A stretch of 64,000 bases of DNA from Limnohabitans_A sp048020265. Its GTDB lineage: Bacteria; Pseudomonadota; Gammaproteobacteria; Burkholderiales; Burkholderiaceae_C. Both the position numbers and the translations under genes were made by a program. Below the pieces are notes generated by a model that saw only the letters and a list, made by a program, of their open reading frames with translations, was not told the origin of the DNA and ran no database searches. Below, piece by piece: positions 32,326-41,406 of this stretch. Location of the stretch: contig NZ_CP171843.1 of assembly GCF_048020265.1 (NCBI RefSeq), forward strand, positions 496,001-560,000, given 5' to 3'. The first letter of the stretch is position 1, and each line of letters begins with the position of its first letter.

Positions 32326-32353
32326 CATTCGGCCGCAGGGGCTGCCTCCTACA
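32326..32353 (-). repeat. REP-like palindrome, copy 8
   Basis: On the minus strand: TGTAGGAGGCAGCCCCTGCG followed by GCCGAATG. Same orientation as copy 7, 16 bases away, between rfbC and purT. Confidence 0.82.
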
Positions 32354-32389
32354 GGGATAAGCATCCTGCAGGGGTGATCGCAGGCGCGC

Positions 32390-33526
32390 TTAAACCACCA
32401 CCTTGATCTTGCCCGCTGCGTCCCTTGCGCGTTGCAGGGCATTGGTACCTTTGGCCAGCGCCACGGCCATGCGTCGGTAGGGGCGAGTGGTGGGTTTGCC
32501 GAAGATGCGCACGTCCACGCCGGGCTCGCTCAGGGCTTCGGCCACGCCTGTGAATGTGGGCTGTGTGCCGTCCTTGTCGGCCAGCACCACAGCGCTGGCG
32601 CCTTCCACACATTCAATGCTCGGAATCGGCAGACCCAAGATGGCTCGGGCGTGCAGGTCGAATTCGCTCAAGTTCTGGCTGATCATTGTCACCATGCCTG
32701 TGTCGTGTGGGCGGGGGCTCAGCTCGCTGAAGATCACTTCGTCTTTGGTCACGAAGAACTCCACACCAAACAGACCTGCGCCGCCTAAGTCAGTGGTGAC
32801 TTTTTCGGCCATTTCTTGCGCGGCTTTCACTTGCTCGGGCTTCATGCCCTGGGGCTGCCAGCTGTACTGGTAGTCGCCGCGCTCTTGCACGTGGCCAATG
32901 GGTGGGCAAAACAGGGTTTGCCCGTTGCGTTGGCGCACCGTGAGCAGGGTGATTTCAAATTCAAAGTGGATGAATTCTTCGACGATGACTTTTTGGCGGT
33001 CGCCGCGCATGCCCGCGCAAGCGTAGTCCCAACTGTCTTGCACATCGGCCGCCGTCTTGGCCACGCTCTGGCCTTTGCCAGATGAGCTCATGACCGGTTT
33101 GATGACGACGGGGAAACCGATCTCGGTGGCTTTGGCCAGCAGTTCGGCGGCGGAGTCGGCGTAACTGAACTTCGCGGTGCGCACACCCAGGCCCACGGCC
33201 ACGTCGCGGATGCGGTCGCGGTTCATGGTCAGGTTGGCGGCGCGGGCGCTGGGGATGACTTCAAAGCCTTGTTTCTCCACGTCGAGCAGCACCTCGGTGC
33301 GGATGGCTTCGATCTCGGGGACGATCAGGTCTGGCTTGTGTTTGGCAATGGCGGCACGCAGCGGGGCTTCGTCCAGCATGCTGAAGACTTCAGATTCATC
33401 CGCCACTTGCATGGCGGGTGCGCCCGCATAGCTGTCGCAGGCGATGACGTGGCAGCCCAGGCGCTTGGCGCTGATGACGAATTCTTTGCCCAGTTCACCG
33501 GAGCCCAGAAGCAGGATTTTTTTCAT
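32390..33526 (-). CDS. purT: Formate-dependent phosphoribosylglycinamide formyltransferase
   Basis: PurT makes formyl-GAR from GAR, formate and ATP in purine synthesis, bypassing folate. 378 residues with the ATP-grasp build: LLGSGELGKEFVISAKRLG at the N-terminus, EIEAIRTEVL, VIKPVMSSSGKGQS (P-loop-like, about 152-165), and the metal-binding FSELSPRPHDTGMVT. Slightly shorter than the 392 residues of E. coli PurT. It stands alone, divergent from the ABC efflux genes and next to a cluster of REP-like repeats. Confidence 0.95.
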   Translation of the reverse strand: MKKILLLGSGELGKEFVISAKRLGCHVIACDSYAGAPAMQVADESEVFSMLDEAPLRAAIAKHKPDLIVPEIEAIRTEVLLDVEKQGFEVIPSARAANLTMNRDRIRDVAVGLGVRTAKFSYADSAAELLAKATEIGFPVVIKPVMSSSGKGQSVAKTAADVQDSWDYACAGMRGDRQKVIVEEFIHFEFEITLLTVRQRNGQTLFCPPIGHVQERGDYQYSWQPQGMKPEQVKAAQEMAEKVTTDLGGAGLFGVEFFVTKDEVIFSELSPRPHDTGMVTMISQNLSEFDLHARAILGLPIPSIECVEGASAVVLADKDGTQPTFTGVAEALSEPGVDVRIFGKPTTRPYRRMAVALAKGTNALQRARDAAGKIKVVV

Positions 33527-33646
33527 GGAGATAAGAAGGGTAGAGAAAGCACAAAAGCCTCATTGTTGCTCAGTTGCCTGACACACAGCCTGCACATGGG
33601 CCGATCTTGACCTGGATCATGGGCGTAAACCCTAGCGATCCTCAGA

Positions 33647-34882
33647 ATGGGCCGCATGAATGCTGTTTGGACCTGGATTCGCCAACATGGCGGCCAATTG
33701 TTGTGGGGTTTGCTGGCCCTGATACTGGGTGGGGCTTTGCTGCGCTGGTGGATGGGCCCACAGGTGCAGACAGAGGCGGTACAACGCCGTGATTTGCTGC
33801 AAACGGTGGTGGCCAGTGGCCGGGTAGAGACGCCGCACCGGGTGGACATTGGTGCGCAAATCACCGGTACCGTGGCGCGTGTGCCTGTGGCCGAAGGGCA
33901 GGTGGTCAAGGCGGGTGATGTGCTGATCGAGTTGGCCAGCACCGAGCTGCAGTCTGCCAAACGGCAGGCCGAGCAGGCCGTGATGCAGGCCAAGGGCCGG
34001 TTGCGGCAGTTGAACGACTTGCAGGGGCCGGTGGTGCAGCAAATGCTGCGCCAGGCGCAGGCCGGTCTGGATGCGGCGCGTGCCAGCGGGCAGCGCAATC
34101 TGACCTTGTTCGAGCAGGGCTTCATCGGTCAGGCAGCGCTGGACGAGTCGCACAAGGCCTTGGCCCTGGCCGAAGCCCAAGTGTTGGCCGCGCAAAAACA
34201 AGTGGCATCTACCCAGGCTGGCGGCGCTGAGCACAGCCTGGCCGTGGGCGCCGTGGCCGAGGCGCAGGCCAACGCCGAAGTGGTCAGTGCCAAAGCCCGC
34301 TATGCGGTGATCAAGGCGCCCGTGAGTGGTCAGCTGATTGGACGCAGCGTGGAGGTGGGCGATGTGGTGCAAGCAGGCAAGGTTTTGATGACTTTGTCGC
34401 CCGAAGGCACCACGCAGTTGGTGGTGCAGATTGATGAAAAGAATCTGCGTTGGATCGCATTGGGGCAGCAGGCATTGGCTTCGGCCGATGCCTATCCGCA
34501 GCAAAAATTCAAGGCCCAGGTGGCCTACATCAACCCCGGCGTTAATGCCCAGACCGGCGCGGTGGAGGTCAAGCTCGATGTCACTGAACCTGTTCAAACC
34601 TTGCGGCAGGACATGACCGTGTCGGTGGACTTGGTGGTGGCGCGCAAGCCGCAAGCGCTGGCGCTGCAGGTGGGGCACGTCAACGACATCAACGGGCCTG
34701 CGCCTTGGGTGTGGCTGCTTGATGCTGGCCATGCGGCGCGCCGCCCGGTGCGGCTGGGCCTGCGGGGTGGCGCGTGGGTCGAGGTGCTGGAAGGCTTGCG
34801 TGAGGGCGACGCCGTGATCACCATGCCCAACACGTTGACCAATGCCCTGCGCGAAGGCCAGCGCGTGCGTGCGCAACCTTGA
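33647..34882 (+). CDS. Periplasmic adaptor (MacA-like) of an ABC efflux system
   Basis: 411 residues. One N-terminal membrane helix (about 14-33) is followed by a biotinyl-lipoyl-like half (SGRVETPHRVDIGAQITGTV), a helical hairpin with heptads (about 95-175), the second lipoyl half (VIKAPVSGQLIGRSVEVG) and beta-barrel domains. This is the membrane-fusion protein layout. The ATG at 33647 or a second one three codons on may be used. With the permease and ATPase genes that follow it forms a complete inner-membrane exporter set; no outer-membrane TolC gene is near. The substrate is unknown. Confidence 0.88.
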   Translation: MGRMNAVWTWIRQHGGQLLWGLLALILGGALLRWWMGPQVQTEAVQRRDLLQTVVASGRVETPHRVDIGAQITGTVARVPVAEGQVVKAGDVLIELASTELQSAKRQAEQAVMQAKGRLRQLNDLQGPVVQQMLRQAQAGLDAARASGQRNLTLFEQGFIGQAALDESHKALALAEAQVLAAQKQVASTQAGGAEHSLAVGAVAEAQANAEVVSAKARYAVIKAPVSGQLIGRSVEVGDVVQAGKVLMTLSPEGTTQLVVQIDEKNLRWIALGQQALASADAYPQQKFKAQVAYINPGVNAQTGAVEVKLDVTEPVQTLRQDMTVSVDLVVARKPQALALQVGHVNDINGPAPWVWLLDAGHAARRPVRLGLRGGAWVEVLEGLREGDAVITMPNTLTNALREGQRVRAQP

Positions 34883-34894
34883 GCGGGCCGCAGC

Positions 34895-36127
34895 ATGTTC
34901 AAGCCCTGGGTGCCGTTTGAGTGGATTGTAGCGATCCGTTTTTTGCGTGAAGGCCGCACGCAGACGGTGTTTATTTTGGTGGGCGTGGCCATTGGGGTGG
35001 GTGTGATCGTTTTCATGTCGGCGCTGCTGGCGGGCTTGCAGGGCAACTTCATTGCAAGGGTCTTGTCGGCGCAGGCGCATATTCAGCTTTTGCCGCCCCA
35101 AGAGTTAACCCGCACTTTGCACACGGCCACGCCCAGTGAAGTGAACGCCGCCATCGTGCAGCCGCCTTTGCAAAGGCTCAAATCGATTGACCAATGGCAA
35201 TCCTTGATCACCACGGTGCGCGACATGCCCGATGTGAAGGTGGTCTCGTCCGTGGTCAGTGGCTCTGCGCTGGCGGTGCGTGGCAGTGCCAGCCGGGTGA
35301 TCGGCCTGACAGGGGTGGAGCCCGAGGGGTATTTCCAGATCGTCAAGTTGCCCGACAAAATTGTGCGCGGCACCCCGCGACTGACGGGGCAGGACATGCT
35401 GATTGGCACCGATCTGGCCAGCGACTTGGGCGTGGATGTGGGCGACAAACTGCGCGTGACCAATGCGGCGGGACTGGCCACTACCTTGACCATCAGCGGC
35501 GTGTTTGACCTGGGCAATAAAGGGGCCAACCAGCGCAGCACCTTTGTGGCGCTGCGCACCGCCCAAAGCCTGCTGGGCTTGCTGGGTGGGGTGACCAGCA
35601 TCGAAGTCACGGTGCGCGATGTGTACGCGGCCGAAGTCATCGCCCAGCGCATTCAGGCGGCCACCGGGGTGCAGGCCGACAGCTGGATCAAGACCGGTGC
35701 ACAGTTTTTTGCGGCCGTGAGTGCGCAAAGCACCGCCAACACGGCCATCCGGTTTTTTGTGGGCCTGTCGGTGGCCTTTGGCATTGCCAGCGTTCTGGTG
35801 GTGTCGGTGGTGCAAAAGTCCCGCGAGATCGGGATCTTGCGGGCCATGGGCATTTCACGCGGGCAGGTGCTGCGCGTGTTTTTGCTGCAAGGCGGCTTGC
35901 TGGGCTTGGGCGGAGCGGTGCTGGGCTGTCTGGTGGGTGCTTTGGGGTTGGTGCTGTGGCAGCACTTGGCCTTGAATGCCGATGGCACGCCGCTGTTTGC
36001 GCTGGTTCTCGACCCGACCTTGTTTGCGCTGGCGCTGGGGCTGGCCACTCTGACGGGCTTGGCCGCAGCTTATGCGCCGGCTTTGCGGGCGGCACGTCTG
36101 GACCCGGTGGAGGCCATCCATGGCTAG
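34895..36127 (+). CDS. ABC transporter permease, FtsX/MacB type
   Basis: 410 residues, four membrane helices: one near residues 25-50 (TVFILVGVAIGVGVIVFM) and three at the C-terminus (about 275-400), with a large periplasmic domain between. The FVGLSVAFGIASVLVVSVVQKSREIGILRAMG stretch is the classical FtsX/MacB coupling region. It lies 12 bases after the adaptor gene and overlaps the ATPase gene by 8 bases. The closest analogues are LolC/E-, DevC- and MacB-type permeases. Confidence 0.88.
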   Translation: MFKPWVPFEWIVAIRFLREGRTQTVFILVGVAIGVGVIVFMSALLAGLQGNFIARVLSAQAHIQLLPPQELTRTLHTATPSEVNAAIVQPPLQRLKSIDQWQSLITTVRDMPDVKVVSSVVSGSALAVRGSASRVIGLTGVEPEGYFQIVKLPDKIVRGTPRLTGQDMLIGTDLASDLGVDVGDKLRVTNAAGLATTLTISGVFDLGNKGANQRSTFVALRTAQSLLGLLGGVTSIEVTVRDVYAAEVIAQRIQAATGVQADSWIKTGAQFFAAVSAQSTANTAIRFFVGLSVAFGIASVLVVSVVQKSREIGILRAMGISRGQVLRVFLLQGGLLGLGGAVLGCLVGALGLVLWQHLALNADGTPLFALVLDPTLFALALGLATLTGLAAAYAPALRAARLDPVEAIHG

Positions 36128-36809
36128 CGAAGATGTGGTGGTGCGCTTGCAAGGCGTGCGCAAGGCCTTCAATGTGGGCACGGGCATTGAGACCGAGGTG
36201 TTGCACGGCATCGACCTGACGCTCCACCGGGGCGACTTTTGTGCGGTGATGGGGCCGTCGGGATCGGGCAAGAGCACTTTGCTCAACATCATCGGTTTGC
36301 TGGACAGGCCGACCGCTGGCTTGCTGCAAATGGCGGGCGAAGAAACCACGCTGTTGACCGACCAAGCCCTGACGCGCTTGCGCGGGCACCACATTGGTTT
36401 TGTGTTCCAGTACCACCACCTGATCTCGGCCTTTACAGCACTCGAGAACGTGATGATGCCCCTGCTGGGCGCGGCGGGTTTTCCAAACCCCGAGATGCGC
36501 GAGCGGGCCGAAGCCTTGTTGGAGAGTGTGGGCCTGACGCCTTGGAAGAACAACATGGCCAACAACATGAGCGGCGGGCAGCAGCAGCGTGTGTCTTTGG
36601 CCCGGGCCTTGGCCATGAACCCGGCCTTGCTCTTGGCCGATGAGCCCACTGGCAATCTGGACACCAAAAGTGCAGATGCCGTGTTTGCGCTGCTGCGCCG
36701 CATCAACCAAGAGCAGGGCACCACGGTGCTGCTTGTCACGCACAACCCCGAGCTGGGCAGGCGCTGCGACAAGACCATCCAGGTGGTGGATGGTCTGATC
36801 CAGATTTAA
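36120..36809 (+). CDS. ABC transporter ATP-binding protein, LolD/MacB type
   Basis: 229 residues from ATG 36120. Walker A GPSGSGKSTLLN (about 44-55), signature MSGGQQQRVSLARAL, Walker B LLLADEPTGNLD and the H-loop VTHNPELG are all intact. It belongs to the family of small ATPases serving FtsX-like permeases. An earlier ATG lies inside the permease gene in another frame and is unlikely. The gene ends 4 bases into the convergent kinase gene. Confidence 0.92.
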   Translation: MASEDVVVRLQGVRKAFNVGTGIETEVLHGIDLTLHRGDFCAVMGPSGSGKSTLLNIIGLLDRPTAGLLQMAGEETTLLTDQALTRLRGHHIGFVFQYHHLISAFTALENVMMPLLGAAGFPNPEMRERAEALLESVGLTPWKNNMANNMSGGQQQRVSLARALAMNPALLLADEPTGNLDTKSADAVFALLRRINQEQGTTVLLVTHNPELGRRCDKTIQVVDGLIQI

Positions 36810-37804
36810 GCCGCTGTGGCTTGGGCGGCAATGCCTTGCAGTTGGGCGGCGGTCAAACGGTTGCCGTGCTGGCTGACCACCGCAGCGGCGGCGCGGTTGG
36901 CCAGCGCTGCGGCTTGCGCAGGGCTTTGGCCGTGGGTGATGCCATACAAAAAGGCCCCGGCAAACATGTCGCCCGCACCGTTGGTGTCCACGGCTTGGGT
37001 GGGCACAGCGGGCGCGTCGATGCGCTGGGCGCCTTGCACCACGATGCAGCCCTTGGGGCCGCGTGTCAGGCAGACCGTGCTGGCCAAAGCCGACAGCTGG
37101 GCGATGATGGCGTCCAGGTCGGTCGTGCCGCACCAGGTTTGCGCTTCTTCTTCGTTGGCAAACAAATAGTCCAGACCGTTGCCGATCATGGCCTCCAAGC
37201 CTGCTTTGCAGAAATTGATCATGCTCACATCGCTGAGCGTGAGCGCGGTTTGTACTTGATGATCGATGGCGATCTGGCGGCCTTTGACAGCGGCTTCTAG
37301 GCCGGTGGGCGATGCGGCCAAATAGCCTTCCATGTAATAAATTTTGGACTTGGCGATGTCTTGCGGGTGCAAGGCGCTGGCGTCCAATTGTGAGGTGGCA
37401 CCCAAGAAGGTGCACATGCTGCGCTCAGCGTCAGGGGTGACCAGAACCATGCAGCTGCCGGTCTGGCCTTCGGTGGGGCGGGTGTGGGTAAGGTTGGTCG
37501 CCACGCCATTAGCCTGAAGGTCTTGTGTGTAGTACGCGCCCAGCTCGTCGTCGGCCACGCGGCATGAATAAAAGGCTTTGCCGCCCAATTGCGCCAGCGC
37601 CACCACGGTGTTGCCGGCTGAGCCGCCACCAGTCCGGCGGGCGTGCAGGCCCTGCACATGGGTGAGCAGTTCGGCGCGTTGGGGGGTGTCGATCAGGGTC
37701 ATGTGCCGCTTGCTCACCCCCATTGCCTTGAGCAGTGCATCGGAAACTTCGTATTCGGTGTCGACCAAGGCGTTGCCGATGGCGTAGAGGTGGTAGTGAG
37801 ACAT
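36806..37804 (-). CDS. PfkB-family carbohydrate/adenosine kinase
   Basis: 332 residues from ATG 37804 (MSHYHLYAIGNALVDTEYEV). The N-terminal GGGSAGNTVVALAQLGG is the PfkB substrate-side signature, and the C-terminal DTNGAGDMFAGAFLYG holds the catalytic Asp and anion hole. Overall it is like bacterial adenosine kinase-type proteins; whether it acts on adenosine, another nucleoside or a sugar cannot be settled here. It ends in a 4-base overlap with the ABC ATPase gene on the other strand. Confidence 0.85.
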   Translation of the reverse strand: MSHYHLYAIGNALVDTEYEVSDALLKAMGVSKRHMTLIDTPQRAELLTHVQGLHARRTGGGSAGNTVVALAQLGGKAFYSCRVADDELGAYYTQDLQANGVATNLTHTRPTEGQTGSCMVLVTPDAERSMCTFLGATSQLDASALHPQDIAKSKIYYMEGYLAASPTGLEAAVKGRQIAIDHQVQTALTLSDVSMINFCKAGLEAMIGNGLDYLFANEEEAQTWCGTTDLDAIIAQLSALASTVCLTRGPKGCIVVQGAQRIDAPAVPTQAVDTNGAGDMFAGAFLYGITHGQSPAQAAALANRAAAAVVSQHGNRLTAAQLQGIAAQATAA

Positions 37805-37845
37805 GACGGGCTTCAAAAATCAAAAACACCGAGTTTAGCGGTCGC

Positions 37846-38517
37846 TCACATCAAGCCCTGCTCCGCCATCGAAAGCGATTGGCCTTGGCCCACGATGATG
37901 TGGTCCAGCACGCGCACGTCCACCAGCGCCAAAGAAGCCTTGAGGGTCTGGGTCAGGTGCTCGTCGGCACGGCTGGGCTGCACCGAGCCGCTGGGGTGGT
38001 TGTGGCTCAACACCACGGCAGCGGCCTGGTGGTGCATGGCACGCATGACCACTTCACGAGGGTAAACCGAGGTCTGGCTGAGCGTGCCCCGAAAAAGCTC
38101 TTCCATGGCCAGCATGCGGTTTTGGTTGTCCAGAAACAGCACGGCGAAGACCTCGTGGGTTTTGTGGGCCAGCTGCAGCTGCAGGTATTGCTTGACCGCG
38201 CCCGGCGTGTGAAAGCATTCGCGCTCTTTCAGGCGCTGGCTGAGCGCCCGGCGGGCCATCTCAAAGACGGCCAGCAGCTCGGCTTGTTTGGCGGGGCCCA
38301 GGCCTTTGACCATTTTGAGCGATTCTACGGTGGCGTTGAGCAGGCCCGCGATGCCGTCCGGCCCCAGCAGCTCTTCGGACAGCTGGAACACGTTTTTGCC
38401 CGCCATGCCCGTGCGCAACAGAATGGCCAGCAGCTCCACATCGCTCAGGGCCTGCGGGCCACGCGCCAGCAGTTTTTCGCGCGGACGCGCGTCAAGCGGC
38501 AAGTCCTTGATGCTCAT
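37846..38517 (-). CDS. radC: RadC family JAB-domain protein
   Basis: 223 residues. A short helix-hairpin-helix part (about 60-80, VKGLGPAKQAELLA) precedes a JAB/MPN domain with the metal motif VLSHNHPSGSVQPSRAD (His-x-His-x10-Asp) and a Glu in FAVLFLDNQNRMLAMEE. RadC was once tied to DNA repair, but its function remains unsettled. It is divergent from fkpB, 130 bases away. Confidence 0.92.
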   Translation of the reverse strand: MSIKDLPLDARPREKLLARGPQALSDVELLAILLRTGMAGKNVFQLSEELLGPDGIAGLLNATVESLKMVKGLGPAKQAELLAVFEMARRALSQRLKERECFHTPGAVKQYLQLQLAHKTHEVFAVLFLDNQNRMLAMEELFRGTLSQTSVYPREVVMRAMHHQAAAVVLSHNHPSGSVQPSRADEHLTQTLKASLALVDVRVLDHIIVGQGQSLSMAEQGLM

Positions 38518-38647
38518 GGTTTGCCCCTCCCCGGAGCGGCCTTCGGTCCGTCTTATCCCCTGCGACAGGGCAGCTTGGCCGGGCTTTTTACAATAGTGCT
38601 TTCTTTATGCCCGTTTGCCCGCTTGGGCGGCAACCACGAAAACCCTT

Positions 38648-39091
38648 ATGTCCATTGTCGAACCTGGTTCTTTCTTGACGCTTCACTACCGCCTGGCCGG
38701 GCCGCAGGGGGACATCATCAACACTTTCAACGAAAAGCCCGCCACCTTGTCGCTGGGTTCGGGCACCTTGTCGCCTGCTGTGGAGCAGCGCTTGCTGGGC
38801 CTGGCCGAGGGCACGCGGGTGGTGATGGAAATACCGGCGGGCGAGGCCTTTGGCGAGCGCATTGCCGACATGCAGCAGTGGGTAGCACGCAAGCTGCTCA
38901 ACGAACTGGGCGATCCGACCGAAAAATACGCTGCAGGCGATGTGGTGCAGTTTCCGACGCCCGATGGTTTGGGCTCGTATGCTGGCACGGTGCTGCAAGT
39001 GAACGAGGAGGGCGCGGTGTTGTTTGACTTCAACCACCCGCTGGCCGGTCAGCCTGTGACCTTTGAAGTCGAACTGATTGGGGTGCTGTGA
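38648..39091 (+). CDS. fkpB: FKBP-type peptidyl-prolyl isomerase, SlpA type
   Basis: 147 residues from ATG 38648. A short FKBP domain split by an IF chaperone domain: MSIVEPGSFLTLHYRLAGPQ, then LSLGSGTLSPAVEQRLLGL, GEAFGERIADMQQ and the end FDFNHPLAGQPVTFEVELIGV. This is the SlpA layout. It directly precedes ispH (TGATGA), the same order as in E. coli, so the two are translated together. Confidence 0.93.
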   Translation: MSIVEPGSFLTLHYRLAGPQGDIINTFNEKPATLSLGSGTLSPAVEQRLLGLAEGTRVVMEIPAGEAFGERIADMQQWVARKLLNELGDPTEKYAAGDVVQFPTPDGLGSYAGTVLQVNEEGAVLFDFNHPLAGQPVTFEVELIGVL

Positions 39092-40023
39092 TGACGTCTG
39101 AAGTGCTGTTGGCAGAACCCCGTGGTTTTTGCGCCGGGGTGGACCGGGCGATCGACATCGTGGAGCACGCGCTCACCAAGTTTGGCCGCCCGATTTATGT
39201 GCGCCACGAGATCGTGCACAACACCTATGTGGTCAACGACCTCAAGGAAAAAGGCGCGATCTTCATCGAAGAGCTGGCCGATGTGCCACCTGGGGCCACG
39301 TTGATTTTCAGTGCGCATGGCGTGAGCCGTGTGGTCCAGGAGGAAGCCGAGCGACGCGGGTTCCGTATTTTTGACGCCACCTGTCCGCTGGTGACCAAGG
39401 TGCATGTGGAGCTGGCCAAGCTGCACAAAGAAGGCTACGAGTTCATCATGATCGGTCACAAGGGTCACCCTGAGGTAGAAGGCACCATGGGCCAGCTCGA
39501 CAGCGGTATCCACCTGGTGGAAGACGTGGAAGACGTGGCCAAGGTGCAACCCGCCCAGACCAAGTTGCTAGCGGTGGTCACACAAACCACGCTGAGCGTG
39601 GACGATGCCGCCGAGATCGTGGCGGCTGTCAAAGCCCGCTTTCCGCAGGTGCGCGAGCCCAAGCAGCAGGACATTTGCTACGCCACCCAGAACCGCCAGG
39701 ACGCCGTCAAGCTGATGAGCCCACTGGTGGATATGGTGATCGTAGTGGGCAGCCCCACCAGCTCCAACAGCAACCGCTTGCGCGAGCTGGCCGACCGCTT
39801 GGGCACGCCCGCTTACATGGTGGACAGCGCGGCCGATTTGCAGGAAGCCTGGTTTGAAGGGACCCAAAAAGTGGGCTTGACGGCGGGCGCATCGGCTCCG
39901 GACGTGCTAGTGCAAGAGGTGATTGCGCGCCTGCGGACGCTGGGAGCGGTGTCGGTGCGCACCCTGGACGGCATACAGGAAACCATCAAGTTTCCTCTGC
40001 CCAAAGGCCTCAAGCTCGATTGA
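39091..40023 (+). CDS. ispH: 4-hydroxy-3-methylbut-2-enyl diphosphate reductase
   Basis: Last step of the MEP pathway, giving IPP and DMAPP. 310 residues. Three conserved Cys bind the iron-sulfur cluster: EPRGFCAGVDRAI, FDATCPLVTKVH and QDICYATQNRQ. HEIVHN, SAHGVS and the SPTSSNSNRL substrate loop are present. The ATG at 39091 overlaps the fkpB stop by one base. It supplies isoprenoid precursors used by the UppS encoded at 8288; ispE of the same pathway is at 50654. Confidence 0.97.
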   Translation: MTSEVLLAEPRGFCAGVDRAIDIVEHALTKFGRPIYVRHEIVHNTYVVNDLKEKGAIFIEELADVPPGATLIFSAHGVSRVVQEEAERRGFRIFDATCPLVTKVHVELAKLHKEGYEFIMIGHKGHPEVEGTMGQLDSGIHLVEDVEDVAKVQPAQTKLLAVVTQTTLSVDDAAEIVAAVKARFPQVREPKQQDICYATQNRQDAVKLMSPLVDMVIVVGSPTSSNSNRLRELADRLGTPAYMVDSAADLQEAWFEGTQKVGLTAGASAPDVLVQEVIARLRTLGAVSVRTLDGIQETIKFPLPKGLKLD

Positions 40024-40070
40024 TATCCAGCGCGTCCTAGCGACGCTCTTGGCATCACTACAATGACGTC

Positions 40071-41378
40071 ATGCTTGATATTGTTCTTCTCCGCAAAGAC
40101 CTGGACGCTGCTGTGGCGCGTCTGCAGACCCGTAAAAATCCCCAGCCTTTTCTGAATGTCGAGGCGTTTCGCGCTTTGGAGGGCGAGCGCAAAACGCTGC
40201 AGACCCGCACCGAAGAGCTGCAAAGCCAGCGCAACAGCCTGTCCAAACAGATTGGCATGCTCAAGGGCAAGGGCCAGCATGCCGAGGCCGATGCGGTCAT
40301 GGCGCAGGTGGGCGCGATCAAGGACGAGCTGGACGCCTCGGCCCAGCGGCTGGAGGTGATCCAGGCCGAATTGCAAACCCTGCTGCTGGCCGTGCCCAAC
40401 TTGCCGCACGAGAGCGTGCCGGTGGGCGAGGGCGAAGAAGGCAACGTGGAGGTGCGCCGCTGGGGCACCGTGCGCCGTTTCGATTTCGAACTCAAGGACC
40501 ATGTGGACATCGGCGGTCCGCTGGGTCTGGATTTTGAGACCGGCACCAAGCTGACCGGCTCGCGCTTTACTTTCATGCGCGGCCCGGTGGCCCGTTTGCA
40601 CCGGGCGCTGGCGCAGTTCATGCTGGATGTGCAGACTCAAGAGCACGGCTACACCGAGTGCTACACGCCCTACATCGTGAACGCTGACACGCTGCGCGGC
40701 ACGGGCCAGCTGCCCAAGTTCGAGGCCGATTTGTTTGCCGCCAACAAGGGTGGCCAGGAGGGTGAGGAGAGCCAGGCGCTGTATCTGATCCCCACGTCCG
40801 AGGTGACGCTGACCAATGTGGTGCGTGACGAGGTGCTGGCCGAGAGCGATTTGCCCATCAAGCTGGCGGCGCACACGCCTTGCTTCAGGTCGGAGGCGGG
40901 CAGCGGAGGCCGCGACGTGCGCGGCCTGATTCGCCAGCACCAGTTTGACAAGGTCGAGATGGTGCAGATCGTGCACCCGGACAAGAGCTACGAGGCTCTG
41001 GAAGCCATGACCGCCCACGCCGAAGCCATTTTGCAAAAGTTGGGCCTGCCCTACCGGGTGATGAGCCTGTGCACCGGCGACATGGGCTTTGGCGCGAGCA
41101 AGACCTATGATCTGGAAGTCTGGGTGCCTGCGCAAAACACTTACCGCGAGATCAGCTCGGTCTCCAATTGCGAGGCCTTCCAGGCTCGTCGCCTGCAGGC
41201 ACGTTTCAAGAACGCACAAGGCAAGAATGAGCTGGTGCACACCTTGAACGGCTCTGGCCTGGCCGTGGGCCGTGCCCTGGTGGCGGTTTTGGAGAATTAC
41301 CAGAATGCCGACGGCTCCGTCACGGTGCCCGAGGTGCTGCGCCCTTATATGGGCGGTGTGGCTATGCTCAGCGTTTGA
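40071..41378 (+). CDS. serS: Seryl-tRNA synthetase
   Basis: 435 residues. N-terminal long coiled arm (about 30-105) that grips the tRNA-Ser variable arm, then a class II catalytic domain with motif 2 FRSEAGSGGRDVRGL and motif 3 GSGLAVGRALVAVLENYQ. IPTSEVTLTN is the substrate-binding TxE motif. The gene lies 47 bases after ispH, and a tRNA-Ser gene occurs about 530 bases downstream. Confidence 0.98.
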   Translation: MLDIVLLRKDLDAAVARLQTRKNPQPFLNVEAFRALEGERKTLQTRTEELQSQRNSLSKQIGMLKGKGQHAEADAVMAQVGAIKDELDASAQRLEVIQAELQTLLLAVPNLPHESVPVGEGEEGNVEVRRWGTVRRFDFELKDHVDIGGPLGLDFETGTKLTGSRFTFMRGPVARLHRALAQFMLDVQTQEHGYTECYTPYIVNADTLRGTGQLPKFEADLFAANKGGQEGEESQALYLIPTSEVTLTNVVRDEVLAESDLPIKLAAHTPCFRSEAGSGGRDVRGLIRQHQFDKVEMVQIVHPDKSYEALEAMTAHAEAILQKLGLPYRVMSLCTGDMGFGASKTYDLEVWVPAQNTYREISSVSNCEAFQARRLQARFKNAQGKNELVHTLNGSGLAVGRALVAVLENYQNADGSVTVPEVLRPYMGGVAMLSV

Positions 41379-41406
41379 TGTGTTGGATACCACCAAGAGT
41401 GCATTG

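Noticed and set aside
32231..32353. The three close palindromes after rfbC as a CRISPR array
   Set aside because: The copies differ in orientation and arms, spacers are uneven and short, and no cas gene is present.
35688..37415. Very long open frame (575 codons) on the minus strand over the ABC and kinase genes
   Set aside because: It runs antisense to clear ABC motifs and in a different frame from the kinase; it is a high-GC shadow without family motifs.
40024..40070. Terminator between ispH and serS
   Set aside because: Only a weak inverted repeat (GCGTC / GACGC) without a T run; not enough to call.
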